Shown: positions 1 to 9,599 of the stretch, in pieces
Layout of the letters: each line of letters opens with the position of its first letter
Position numbering within the stretch: position 1 is the first letter of the stretch
NCBI GenBank assembly: GCA_949715645.1
Contig: OX454527.1
Coordinates: forward strand, 31,259,091-31,323,090
DNA length: 64,000 nt
Direction of reading: 5' to 3'
DNA from: Portevinia maculata
Taxonomy: Eukaryota > Arthropoda > Insecta > Diptera > Syrphidae
Notes under the pieces: generated by a model
What the model was told of the DNA's origin: nothing
Database searches by the model: none
The model's input: the letters and a program-made list of their open reading frames with translations, nothing else
Made by a program: the position numbers and the translations under genes

Positions 1-477
1 GAAGCTCAATTTCACGCAGGCCAATTTGGCAATATTTGCTAAGTGCTAAATTATGTATTTAGGGTGATATCAATGAGATGTATGGCCTTTTGGATTCATT
101 GCTTGGCCAACTTATTAAGTCTGCGAAAAGGTAGAAGTATTATTTAAAGACCAAATCGTCTAATATGTTTTCTTCGCATTGAATGCAATCGGATTGACCC
201 GTCTACCCCACAATTGTATTTTATCGATATCTTAGAGAGGTAATCTGTTTGAATGTTGAAAGTGCCTGTATATAAAGGATTGTCATTTTTCGTGAATGAA
301 AACATGAGAGTGATTTCATCAGCAGAACTAAAAATAATAATAATTATAATAGTCACAATATTGATGAAGAAATATGTATATGCAGAAAAACTACGGTGAT
401 TCAAACCATTGTTATTGTTTAACCAAACAATATGTTCGTCTATATTTGTTCTTGGTCCTTACAAATTAAAGGGTTAA
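1..477. other. No gene recognised
   Basis: AT-rich sequence with only one short minus-strand open frame (144-404) that has no recognisable domain. No repeat boundary is visible before the SINE that begins at 491. Confidence 0.5.
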
Positions 478-490
478 ATCTCAAAATAGC

Positions 491-781
491 GTCGGGGGCA
501 GTGGCGCAGTGGTTAGTGTGTCGGACTACTAATCGAAAGGTCGCCATTTCAAATACCGCCGGGACCAATTAACATCTAGAGTTTTTTCCACTGCGCCACC
601 TCTTGCGAACGTCTGACAAACATCCAAGAGTATCAATTGTCATGAGAAGCTTCTCAAATTTGCCGTTCGGATTCGGCTTAAAATTGTAGGTCCCTTCACT
701 TCGCACAAGCAAATGGTTGGAGAAGCTAGGTTTTGGGCTCTGTATGGGCCGCCGTTAATGCCTAATATTTTTATTTTTTTT
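491..781 (+). repeat. Full-length tRNA-derived SINE (family A)
   Basis: The element is bounded by a perfect 13-bp direct repeat, atctcaaaatagc, at 478-490 and 782-794, so both ends are exact. The first ~77 bp are tRNA-like: a Pol III box A (gtggcgcagtgg, 501-512), an anticodon-arm-like segment and a degenerate box B (545-556). From about 598 to the end it carries a 3' module that recurs after a 5S-rRNA-derived head at 47216-47376. The module contains the palindrome tgagaagcttctca, and the element ends in a T/A-rich tail. SINEs have no coding capacity and are copied by a LINE reverse transcriptase. The tRNA parent cannot be named with confidence. Confidence 0.87.
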
Positions 782-794
782 ATCTCAAAATAGC

Positions 795-1382
795 AAACAA
801 AAACCGTTGTCTACAATCGGGAGTGTCTCTGGAATGGCCGTAAATAAAAAAAACAACAGGCACCTTTTGCTAGTAACTTACTCGTTTTCATCCAGTTTTT
901 AAGTTAAAACGGTTTTAAAGGATCCGAACCTGGGTTGAGTCTCTGCCTTTAAAAAATAAATTGTAATTAATTGGTGATTTTTTTATTCATATTATTAGAG
1001 ATAAATGCGTCACATTGCATCTAACGAAATTGTTTACTAAATTGACTAAGTTCTAAGTTAAAAGTTTCGCATATCAGAAGGTGCCAGGTTTACAAAATTA
1101 AAAAATCCATTTCTTTCTTCCAAAAGAATGCGATTTTTACGACATATTTTGTTTACTCTTCAATTGTTTTTATCAACATTCGACTATCTAGCGATCGATA
1201 ACCTCCCGAGCACTATGTGTCATGCTAGATAAATCTAACTCGACACGTCGGCTAAGACGACATCTTCAATCGAAAGCTTATTTTTTAAAGTGAATCATTC
1301 TGGAAAATAATAAAATATACTCAATGAGTTAACTTGAATTTTGCTAAAAAAAATATCCAGGCTAAGGGAAAATATTCTTAAA
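795..1382. other. No gene recognised
   Basis: AT-rich intergenic sequence between SINE A and repeat copy A. No open frame, terminal repeat or RNA gene could be supported. Confidence 0.5.
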
Positions 1383-2123
1383 AACATAGGGACGGGCTAC
1401 AGTCCGCTTGGGCGAACTGTTGGATACCCTATTCTTATTCCTATCCCTCTTAAGTGGGCGTTACAAAAGTCTAAGTATGGTTGAATTGTTAAGAACGCTC
1501 TACATATTTTGTTATATAACATTTAAAGGATTTTATCAAAAAAAAACGCTCCCTAGCTCAAACTTGGGTGTTTCAATAAAAATGTTTTATTTAATTGTGG
1601 GCGTGTCAGTAGGCGGACTTAGAAAAAATTAACACATGAGCATAAAGGGCCCCTAGAGAGTATATATTATAAATTTCAGCTCCCTAGCTCAAACTTTGGA
1701 TTTTCCAAAAAATTGTTTTATTTATTTGTGGGCGTGTCAGTGGGCGGATTTTGAAAAATTGTTATCCCGAGCAGTTTTAGGAGTCATAGATCATATATAA
1801 AAAATTTCAGCTTTCTAGCTCAAAATTCGATTTTTTCCAAAATTTTGTTTTTTTGAGTTTGTGGGCGTGTCTGTGGGCGGATTTCAAAAATTCGTAAATT
1901 TGATTATTTCGGGACCCTAGAGAGTATATGGTTAAAATTTCAGCTCTCTAGGTCCAGTTTAAAGGCCTAATTTTTGCCGACGGACGGACGGACGGACATG
2001 GCTAGATCGACATTACTATCGATGCTGATCATAAATATAGTAACTTTTAGGGGTCTACGGGCAATATTAAGGTATGTTACAAACTATGCGTCAAAATTAA
2101 TATACCCTTAGAATAGGGCATAA
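1383..2123 (+). repeat. DINE/Helentron-like repeat, copy A
   Basis: This is one of five well-preserved copies in the window. The 5' block begins acatagggacgggctaca. A subterminal motif, ataccctattct, recurs inverted near the 3' end (gaatagggcata here, gaatagggtata in other copies). Between them are three tandem units of about 120-130 bp, each with the core gtgggcgtgtcagt-ggcgga and the segment tttcagct-ctagctcaaa. Then follows a (ACGG)n stretch, ggctagatcgac, and a terminal hairpin. No protein is encoded; the open frame at 1408-1632 is incidental. The layout (5' block, tandem core, 3' hairpin, no target duplication) fits DINE/HINE elements mobilised by Helentrons, but this assignment is inferred. 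Confidence 0.7.
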
Positions 2124-2149
2124 ATAGAGAATCAGCATTTATTTGGTGA

Positions 2150-2645
2150 TTTGCAGCGGTTCAACACAAGGAGTTCCAGAAACCTACGTACGAATATTCA
2201 CGGACATGTATGAGGGCACAAAGACTGGCAAGAGATGAAGCTCTGGAGTAACCGATCAGTTTCTAATCAAAGTCGGTGTCCGTTGATATTAATAAAAGCC
2301 TTGATGTCTGCTTCAAGGAATAGTGGCGGACTCCAAAGTGTACCAATTGTTGGCATTTATATGAATGAAAAAGTAATTCCCAATTTCTAAAGTTAAAATA
2401 TTTGGAATTTATGATCAATAGCCAAGCAACCTATAGTGATGACATCTATCATCGCGTTTGACGATCCGATCAAAGAACCTTTCTCGCAGAAAATAGAGCA
2501 TGATCGGCTCAGCTGGTACTGTTCATCGGAGAGATCTTATCAACCCTGCTAAAATGTCAATAAGGTCAAACGGAGAACCGTACAGGCAGTGATGCGGTGA
2601 AGTTATGATCCCCTTAGTCCAGATCAAAACTTCGTCGTAAAAGAA
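2150..2645 (+). repeat. Degenerate RTE-like LINE 3' fragment
   Basis: The segment aligns by eye with the reverse-transcriptase to 3' portion of the better copy at 61.5-63.5 kb, sharing for example gttccagaaacctacgtac and gacatgtatgag. It also shares the downstream segment with catgatcggctcagctgg-type sequence. Many stops and small deletions leave no usable frame. It ends in a 3' tail resembling other copies (gttatgatcc... followed by a GAAGAAGGA-type run). Confidence 0.6.
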
Positions 2646-3070
2646 GAAGGAGGAACTGTTAAAGACAAATTGATTGGCTGCGTTCAAATCAATTTGTTTT
2701 TAAGTGTCATCGGTTTGAAATAGGCGCATTTTGGACAGTTTTTGATTTCCTTTCTTCGACGCAGCTGACAATAGTTCGCCATAAGATTTCAAAGTGGAAA
2801 CCAACAAGAATCTATTAAAAAAGAGGAATCTGAAACATTAAGAATATTGGAGTTCCGTATCTATAAATAAATTGCATAAATTTAAAAAGTGAGTAAGTGC
2901 ATAACATAAATACCCAAATACTTAAAAAAGTAAACAAAAGAAGTAAATAAGTTCAACAGAGCCAGATGTTCGTCAATCAGTACTTTTCGATCGAAATATT
3001 TTTACACCGCCGCATGATAAGTCGATTCTCTAAAGCTATTGTCACGTAAACATATTTAACAAACGCTTCC
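2646..3070. promoter_or_regulatory. Upstream region of the secreted-protein gene
   Basis: No repeat was recognised in this interval, which immediately precedes the TATA box of the gene at 3154. It is the likely proximal promoter of that gene, by position only; no binding sites are claimed. Confidence 0.3.
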
Positions 3071-3078
3071 TATATAAG
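3071..3078 (+). promoter_or_regulatory. TATA box of the secreted-protein gene
   Basis: tatataag lies 83 bp upstream of the start codon at 3154. Possible initiators follow at about 3089-3105 (gttcagagg / gcaatag), the usual 20-30 bp spacing. Together they predict a 5' UTR of about 50-65 nt. Confidence 0.6.
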
Positions 3079-3153
3079 TGAACAGCGTTCAGAGGTTAGG
3101 CAATAGTTCGCCTAGTCTATTTGCTTTAGATAGTTTAAAGAAATCAAAACAAA

Positions 3154-3556
3154 ATGTACAAACTCTTCGCTGTTATCCTTATCGCTGCCGTTTGCATGAG
3201 CCCAGTTATCTCATGCAACTCAGCGCTTGCTAACGCTGCTACCAACCGAATGGCGGCTATGGCAACAGCATCTGAAGTCCAAACTTTGAACCCTGCACTC
3301 ATTGACTTCTATGGCTACCAAATTGGACTGCCATTGTTGGCTCCAAATGTTGGTGCTTTAACTTCATTCATGGCTGCTGCCCTACCACCACGTAGCTATG
3401 TTGCTCAATCTAACCCAGGTTCGTTGCTCGATCTAATCTATTTGTTTCACAGTTATAATTATTGTGTTCTTTTAATTTTTTCTTATAGTTCTGGTCCGTT
3501 CAGGATTGGTTGACAATTTCGTTGGTGAATCAAGAATTGGAATTGTGGCTGTTTAA
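3154..3556 (+). CDS. Small secreted protein, 110 aa, two exons
   Basis: Join 3154-3418 and 3489-3556. The 70-bp intron has a GT donor at 3419 and an AG acceptor at 3487-3488 (ttcttatag). Splicing changes the C terminus from an unspliced read-through to a short tail ending GIVAV before TAA at 3554. The start has an aaaATG context and follows a TATA box by 83 bp; AATAAA lies 99 bp after the stop. The first ~20 residues (MYKLFAVILIAAVCMSPVIS) are a clear signal peptide with a hydrophobic core and small residues before the likely cut. The mature chain is Ala/Asn/Pro-rich with few charges and few cysteines, unlike a disulfide-rich peptide. I do not recognise the family. A cuticle, seminal or other extracellular role is possible but unproven. 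It is the only convincing host gene here and is flanked by repeats on both sides. Confidence 0.8.
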
Positions 3557-3654
3557 TTTAGCTGTGATATAGTTTTAATAGTAGTTATAGAATCTCTAGT
3601 GCTTATAGTTCTTTTATCAGTGATGTATGTTTTGTAAAGCCAAATGGTGATGTA

Positions 3655-3660
3655 AATAAA
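3655..3660 (+). other. Poly(A) signal of the secreted-protein gene
   Basis: A canonical AATAAA lies 99 bp after the stop codon, in a T- and G-rich context typical of dipteran 3' ends. It predicts cleavage near 3675-3690. Confidence 0.6.
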
Positions 3661-3689
3661 ATGGTGCGATTTATATATTTATCGAAGAC

Positions 3690-4167
3690 GAGTATTTATT
3701 TTATGTTGTGTAGGAAAGCTGCAGATTTGGACTTCCAAATTTAATACTTTTTCATGAATTTACATTTTCATCACTTCAACTGACGTTTATCTACATTCTG
3801 AAATCAAACTTTCTACGTATATGTTACAATATGCCAGTACATTGATAGTATGCATCAAACGACTTCGCCTCAATAAGTTACTCAAGACATTTGCCTAGCC
3901 ACTTATTTTCAAAATCTGATCGTCACTAAAACTGCGCTCTCGGATCAGCGGCAATAGCTCTCTAAAATTAGTCAGTATGTACGATCAATGTTAATAAACG
4001 AATGCCCTTTTGCATCAAACCTCACATACACATTTATCGCTCTGAAGTGAATAATAGTCTCAATGCGAATTTATGCGATTACTTTTCAATATTGCAGAGG
4101 CATCACGATTCACGACCCACTCTGTTTGTCAGTAATGCTGGGCTAGCCCCTCGGAGGAAATGTTTTA
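3690..4167. other. No gene recognised
   Basis: Sequence between the 3' end of the secreted-protein gene and the mariner element. The open frame at 4002-4271 crosses into the transposon terminus and has no domain. Confidence 0.45.
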
Positions 4168-4347
4168 TAAAGGAGTGTTCAAATTTGAGGTATCATTTTA
4201 AATTTTTAATGAAAGACTGTCAAATCTGTATTTATTTTTATTGGGAACTAATGTACATTGGTTTCAGTTAATAATGAAAAAGAATGTCGTCCAAGTGACC
4301 GCCTCTGCTAGCTCGGCAGACTGTCAACCTTTTATCAAAATTTTGAA

Positions 4348-5280
4348 TCACTTCTTCGAATAATTGGCTGAGGCCCAGGTCCACCCCGGAAGGTAGCGCC
4401 ACCTAAGTAAGTAAGTAAGTAAGTAAGTCAGTAAGTTTTCGAATAATGATGGTTCAATAAGTGATATTTGCTCGATGATGTTGTCTTTGAGGTGTTGAAC
4501 AGTACTCTTCAAGAAACCCCATAAGAAAAAATCCAGTGGTGTTAAATCGCATGATCTTGGTGGCCAATTCACGTCTGTTCTTCGGGAAATTATCATCTTC
4601 GAAGAAAAATTTACCAATTACGCCACCACAGTTTTATAACTATTTTTTGGTTTCATTGGCCTTTCAAACAACCCTCTAGGATTTTCTTCAGCCCAAATGC
4701 GACAGTTTTGTTTATTGACATAACCAGAAATTTCAAAATGAGCCTCATCGGTGAAAATAATTTGCTTGAACAAATTGTCATTTTGTTGTTGCTTCTCTAT
4801 GGCCCAATTAACGAATTGCCGATGCACTGCTTGGTCAGTTGGCTTTAATTGTTGTGTTAACTGTATTTTGTAAGCATTTACATGGAGATCTTTGTGCAAA
4901 ATGTTAAATAAAGTTGTTGGTTTGAGGTTTAATTACTGTGAATGACGACGAATTGACGTCCTTGGCTCTTCAGCAACACTTCTTCTAACAGCTGCAATAT
5001 TTCCACTCGAACGACCACTCGAACGACCACTACGATGATAGGCTTTACTTCTCCGATCTTGAAACGAACCAGTTTTTTTTTTTTTGAATTTATGAACGAT
5101 AAGTTTAATAGCACGGTTTACCGGAGCATTTTCTCTACAGTATTTTGAGCGAAATTTTCTTTCAACTTCTGCGCAACTTTCACCATATTTAAAATAAGTT
5201 TTAATAATAAAAACACGTTGCTCAATAGTGTACCGATCCAGTTTAGCTAACGGGAATGGATTTATTGCATACCTGAACAA
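4348..5280 (-). pseudogene. Mariner-like transposase, broken
   Basis: Three successive minus-strand segments read the family in order. An N-terminal helix-turn-helix (5280 to 4933) contains RYTIEQRVFIIKTYFKYGES and the NIAAVRRSVAEEPRTS linker. A central block (4899-4618) has the first catalytic aspartate in IIFTDEAHFEISGYVNKQNC. The C-terminal block has WPPRSCDLTPLDFFLWGF, containing the last catalytic aspartate region. The middle of the catalytic domain is missing after VVA, the expected initiator methionine before DRYT is a leucine, and a homopolymer run and the nested insertion add frameshifts. It is not functional. The nearest relatives in the window are at 50.8 and 58 kb. Confidence 0.8.
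4365..4437 (+). repeat. 73-bp retro-insertion ending in a (TAAG)n tail
   Basis: The segment is flanked by a perfect 10-bp direct repeat, ttcgaataat (4355-4364 and 4438-4447), and lies inside the mariner coding region. It starts with a GC-rich block (gcccaggtccaccccggaag) and ends in about seven TAAG units. This is what a severely 5'-truncated SINE or LINE 3' end with a tetranucleotide tail looks like. The parent family is not visible elsewhere in the window. Confidence 0.65.
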
Positions 5281-5352
5281 ATTTCGGTGTAATAATAGTT
5301 GTAAAAAAGTGAAGCCAATTTAAAATGAAACGTCAAATTTGAACACCTTTTA

Positions 5353-5627
5353 TTTCTAATATTTCTAACAAACCCACACGGTCATTCATTTTCTTTGCCA
5401 TACATAGGCGTCGTCAGACATAGACCACTCTTTTTATAGGTTGAGGTCTTCTGCCAACAAAAAGTCCTATATTACGTTATTCTTCAAGGATAAGGGGAGT
5501 GATATTTCATACTCGTAACTACCTCAAACACTACATTGAATTCTTTATAACTTTTCTGTTGGTCTTAATTCCGCCTCTTGCTGTTGCAACATGAAAACAG
5601 AGATCATCCCAATATACGAGTACTACC
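5353..5627. other. No gene recognised
   Basis: Short AT-rich spacer between the mariner element and the inverted-duplicate Tc1 element. Confidence 0.4.
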
Positions 5628-5871
5628 TACACTCCGTTCCAACTGAATAGGTACAAGCTTTTTCAAATCTATATGGCTCATTATTTCCACATAATGTACA
5701 TGAATCTATAATTTGATGTTGCTAACTATTTGTCTATAATGGTGCCAAAAGAAATAAGAAAGAATAATTCAAAAAGCACCGTTACTTTTTCTCTGGCTCT
5801 CTCGCAAAGCATTTCATACGGAAAAATGCAGTTGTTTTTTTGCGTCAACTGAATAGGTACATAGTCATTAT

Positions 5872-7611
5872 TAGGGATCGGATTTCCATGCAAATGCATA
5901 TTTTTTTAGGAACACCTTGGAAGCAAGACAACAAATTATGTATACGAATCAGGAAATTTCCTTTAAAATGACATTCAATCGTTAGTGCATATTTTTGCAT
6001 ATTTTACTATAAATGCATATTTTGCATATTTTTGTGCATAATTTACTAAAAATGCATATTTTGCATAGTTTTGCATATTTTAATAGTTAATTCATATTTC
6101 TGCAAAGTTTGTAACAAAAGCGTTTGCTTTGAAAAAAAATGTCAAGTCAATCAGTATTTGAAAAGTGTTAAGCACTTAGAACTTGAAGGAAGATCTGAAG
6201 GTTGCCAGAAATTCCAACAACTACTGTCCTTTACCAATGCATCTAACACCTTTTTCATTGATTTATGTGAGGCATTTGTTGCAGCCAATATACCTTTAAG
6301 TAAGCTTAGAACCCCTGAATTAAGATTTTTTTTTTTAAAAATATACAAAAGAAATTATACCGGATGATTGCACTTTGCGGAAAAATTACATTAAAAAAAT
6401 GTATACATATTTCGCTATTTGAACAAATGAAAATTGATCTAAGAGATAAGTATTTGTGGGTTTCTATTGATGAAACAACCGATATCCAAGGACGTTTTGT
6501 TGCTAACGTGATTGTGGGTGTGTTTTTTAATAAATATATGAAAAAACGAACCATGTTACTATCGCTCGCGCATTTGATGAATCCATGAATTCACTTAAAA
6601 TTGATAAGAGCAAAATACTCCTTTTTTTAACGATACTGCGCCATATTATGGTAAAGGCAGCTCGTGGATTAGCACTGTTTTATCCAAAATTGTTGCACGT
6701 CACTTGCTTAGCATGCACCGAGTTGCAGAAGAAATAAATAATATTTCAAACGGCAAAGAATATTTTTAAAGGCACCATCACGCGTCGAAATTTTTAAAGA
6801 AAGATATCCTTTGACTCCTCTTCCGCCTCAGCCTATTGTTACAAGATGGGGAACTTGGTTGAAGTATTTCGCAAAACATTATAAAGCGTTTGAAAGCATT
6901 GTCAATGGGTTCGATGGCTCCGATGCAGTTGCGATCAAAAATGCAAAGAACCAGCCGTTACTAAAAAGCCAAATAATATTTATAAGTTCAAATTTCACGT
7001 GGTGTCCTATGTAACACCATCACAAAAGCTAGAAGGCAGGACAACCTTAAAAAATCAAATTGATTTAGTTGAAGATGTTCTTGCAAATATAAATGCGGTT
7101 GAAGGAATTATGGGAGAAGTAATTAAAAAAAAACTTCAGTGCGTTCTGGCAAAAAATGAAGGATTTGTTCTTTAAAAAATGCTAACTTCAGTTGACGTCG
7201 AGCGATCTTTTTCGTTGTATAAGGCATTCTTAAGACCGAATCGGCAACGTTTTGATTTCGAAAACTTTAAGAAAAAATTTATTATCTATGCAAATAAAAC
7301 TTTTCAAAATCAGAACAATTAAGGAAACATGATTTTTGATATTTTGAATTATTTATTTTAATAAAACAAATGAAGATGTTTATGTTTACGTTAACTGTAT
7401 TTTTGTGTTTTTTTTTTATTAAATGTTAATTTCGTTGTAAGTTGTTATTTCATTTAATAAAATTGAACTTATTGTTAACGACTGAAGAAAATGTGTTTTT
7501 AAATTGAACCGAAATTAAGTTAAATTGGTTTTAAGTGCATATTTTAACTGCATATTTTGCATTTTTAAGCGCATATTTTCAGATTTTAAGTGCATGAAAA
7601 TCCGAACCCTA
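5872..7611 (+). mobile_element. hAT-like transposon nested in the left Tc1 arm
   Basis: It is flanked by a perfect 8-bp duplication, gtcattat (5864-5871 and 7612-7619), the length typical of hAT. The terminal inverted repeats are tagggatcggatttccatgc on the left and the matching complement on the right (20 of about 22 bp). Subterminal regions are full of the short repeat gcatattttgca on both sides, a likely transposase-binding array. Removing the element restores continuity with the right Tc1 arm across the site, which confirms the boundaries. Confidence 0.87.
6071..7320 (+). pseudogene. hAT transposase remnant (BED/CGGBP1-like)
   Basis: Several plus-strand segments in different frames read in hAT order. 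First is a zinc-finger-like start with FCKVCNKSVCFEKKCQVNQ (about 6095-6160). Next is KYLWVSIDETTDIQG around 6450-6490, matching the first catalytic aspartate region. Then comes PQPIVTRWGTWLKYF around 6825-6870, a conserved tryptophan-rich block. Finally SVDVERSFSLYKAFLRPNR near 7190-7245 is the C-terminal dimerisation segment holding the catalytic glutamate. Multiple stops, frameshifts and a missing middle make it non-coding. The short zinc finger plus this DDE core resembles CGGBP1-type hAT elements. Confidence 0.7.
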
Positions 7612-7729
7612 GTCATTATCTTCATTGTTCATGTGTGTTCCGAGAAGATTAACCCGTTTAAACAATTTTTAAAGTTTTCTGAGTGAATTAAAATATTTAA
7701 TTGTCATTTGTTTGTAAATTTGGAGAACG

Positions 7730-8300
7730 ATGGGTAGAAAAAAATCACTTAGCAGTGTTGAGAGGGCTAAGATCGATTTACTTAAGGAACAAGGATTAAC
7801 CGGGCGTGCTTATGCTACCAAAATTAGACGAAGCTTTAACTTGATCTATTCGTACTTGAGAAATAAAGAGTCGTACGGGAAATATATGAAAGGACGTTAT
7901 AAAACGGCCACAACAGCGGCTGATGGAAGAGCAATTTTGTGAGGTGCGTCCAATTCCTGCGACTCAGCTGCGGAAATAAAGCAAAAAGCGGGCGTTAGTG
8001 CTAGTGTTTCGACGGTAAGAAGAGTGATCAACAGTGCCAATCATTTTAAACGGCTTAAAATTCAGAAAAAAACACAGTTAAACCATCAGCGGAAGTGTAT
8101 GCGTTTGGATTTTTCTATGCACCATATCACTTGGCAAGAAGAATGGCGTTACGTTGTTTTTTCAGATGAAAAAAAGTTTTATTTTGATGGGCCTGATGGC
8201 TTCAATTACTACTTTCACGATGTGAGAAAATGAGGAACATTTTTTAGCCCGGCATCATAGTCGAGAGGGTGGTGTTATGGTGTGGGGAGCAGTTACCTAC
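7730..8300 (+). pseudogene. Tc1/Tc3-like transposase, left arm copy
   Basis: The frame begins MGRKKSLSSVERAKIDLLKE, a Tc3-type N-terminal helix-turn-helix (KIDLLKEQGLTGRAYATKI...). It is cut by a TGA at 7940 where the right-arm copy still has CGA, so this is a simple nonsense change. Reading resumes past 7945 through the second DNA-binding helix (KQKAGVSASVSTVRRVINSA), then WRYVVFSDEKKFYFDGPDG with the first catalytic aspartate, then a GGVMVWGAV block near 8265-8290. The protein stops there because the element turns around at 8317, so the two later catalytic residues are absent. Confidence 0.75.
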
Positions 8301-8316
8301 TACGGATACAACGCAT

Positions 8317-8685
8317 ACACTTCCGCTGATGGTTTAACGGTGGTTTTTTCTGAATTTTAAGCCGTTTTAAATGATTGGCACTGTTGATCACTCTCCTTAC
8401 CATCGAAACACTAGCACTAACGCCCGCTTTTTGCTTTATTTTTGCAGCTGAGTCGCAGTAATTGAACGCACCTCGCAAAATTGCTCGACTATCAGCCGCT
8501 GTTGTGGCCGTTTTATAACCTCCTTTCATATTTTTCCCGTACGACTCTTTATTTCTCAAGTACGAATAGATCAAGTTAAAGCTTCGTCCAATTTTGGTAG
8601 CTATAGTACGCCCGGTTAATCCTTGTTCCTTAAGTAAATCGATCTTAGCCCTCTCAACACTGCTAAGTGATTTTTTTCTACACAT
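8317..8685 (-). pseudogene. Tc1/Tc3-like transposase, right arm copy (N-terminal part only)
   Basis: This is the mirror copy of the left-arm frame. It starts MCRKKSLSSVERAKIDLLKE at 8685 on the minus strand and stays open through both helix-turn-helix motifs to LNHQRKCMR, where the inverted junction lies. It lacks all catalytic residues. If expressed it would encode only a DNA-binding fragment, the kind of product that can occupy transposon ends without cutting. That role is inferred. Confidence 0.7.
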
Positions 8686-9028
8686 CGTTCTCCAAATTTA
8701 CAAACAAATGACAATTAAATAAATTAATTCACTCAGAAAACTTTAAAAATTGTTTAAACGGGTTAATCTTCTCTTAACACACATGAACAATAAAGATAAT
8801 GACTATGTACCTACGCAAAAAAAACTGCATTTTTCCGTATGAAATGCTTTGCGAGAGAGCCAGAGAAAAGGTAACGGTGCTTTTTGAATTATTCTTTCTC
8901 ATTTCTTTTGGCAACATTATAGACAAATAGTTAGCAGCATCAAATTATAGATTCATGTACATTATGTGGAAATAATGAGCCATATGGGTTTGAAAAAGTT
9001 TGTACCTATTCAGTTGGAACGGAGTGTA

Positions 9029-9318
9029 TATGCCGTGATCATATTGATAACGAAATAATTCACTCTCTGTGTACATAGTGATTATTGCTCATGAAATTAA
9101 CTCGCCCATGGAAAACGACTTTAAGTCACTTATTTTGCAATTTTGTGGATTTGTACTTAAACAAATTTCGTTTAATAAAATTTGTATATGTAAAACATGA
9201 ACCAACTTATGCCCGGCATGCGTTGAGGCATTGCAATTTATCTTTAATTTTTGTAATATGGTTTAAGTAGGTACACATCCACAAATCAGATACATTTGCA
9301 TTTATTGAATTTCTTAAT
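9029..9318. other. No gene recognised
   Basis: AT-rich sequence between the palindromic element and a short MITE; no motif supported. Confidence 0.4.
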
Positions 9319-9448
9319 TAAGGGTATTCATGCAATGTCGTTAAATCGTCAAAAACGTTGTTAAACTGTTAAAATATGTATGGCAATTGCCAGCTCAGTG
9401 GCCACTTCGCAAACTTTCGACGTTCACGACGTTTCATACATACCCTTA
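9319..9448. repeat. Short MITE, same termini as the 49.8-kb MITE
   Basis: The ends are taagggtattcatgcaa and, inverted, aagggtatgtatgaaac. An internal ttcgacgttcacgacg palindrome is present. Similar termini bound the 359-bp element at 49759-50117, so both probably belong to one non-autonomous DNA-transposon family. No coding capacity. Confidence 0.5.
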
Positions 9449-9599
9449 TGATTTTCCACTTCACGCTAAATCACTTCATTATAAATCATGAAAATGTTTG
9501 ATAAATCACTTGAATTATGAGATGATTTAGCCCTCGGTGGGAACATGGTATAACAGCAAAAATAAAACTTTCAAATTTGTCTTTGAAGTCTTCTTTATA

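Larger units (their letters stand above)
4170..5350 (-). mobile_element. Mariner-like transposon (DUF4817-type transposase)
   Basis: The terminal inverted repeats of roughly 37 bp share gtgttcaaatttgaggt-like sequence on the left and its complement on the right. TA dinucleotides flank both ends (4168-4169 and 5351-5352), the signature of Tc1/mariner insertion. Length is about 1.18 kb, near the usual 1.2-1.3 kb. It carries a broken transposase on the minus strand and is itself interrupted by a 73-bp insertion at 4365-4437. It lies about 0.5 kb downstream of the secreted-protein gene, in the opposite orientation. Confidence 0.8.
5630..9026. mobile_element. Inverted-duplicate (palindromic) Tc1-like element with nested hAT
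   Basis: The outer ends are identical inverted repeats (cactccgttccaactgaat / its complement) flanked by TA at 5628-5629 and 9027-9028, so the unit moved as one Tc1/mariner element. Each half carries the same terminal ~250 bp plus the start of the same transposase, facing inward. The right arm runs about 8317-9026. The left arm is 5630-5863 plus 7620-8102, interrupted by a 1.74-kb hAT. A spacer of about 214 bp (8103-8316), present once, carries more of the left-hand transposase. Arms of roughly 700 bp would give a long RNA hairpin if transcribed through. Arm identity looks high by eye but was not computed. Confidence 0.8.

Noticed and set aside
491..567. A functional tRNA gene
   Set aside because: The box B is degenerate, acceptor pairing is poor, and the segment is the head of a SINE with a 13-bp duplication.
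1408..1632. A 74-codon coding region
   Set aside because: It lies inside the DINE-like repeat; other copies of the repeat do not preserve it.
1978..1998. (ACGG)n microsatellite as an independent feature
   Set aside because: It is a fixed part of every DINE-like copy, not a separate locus.
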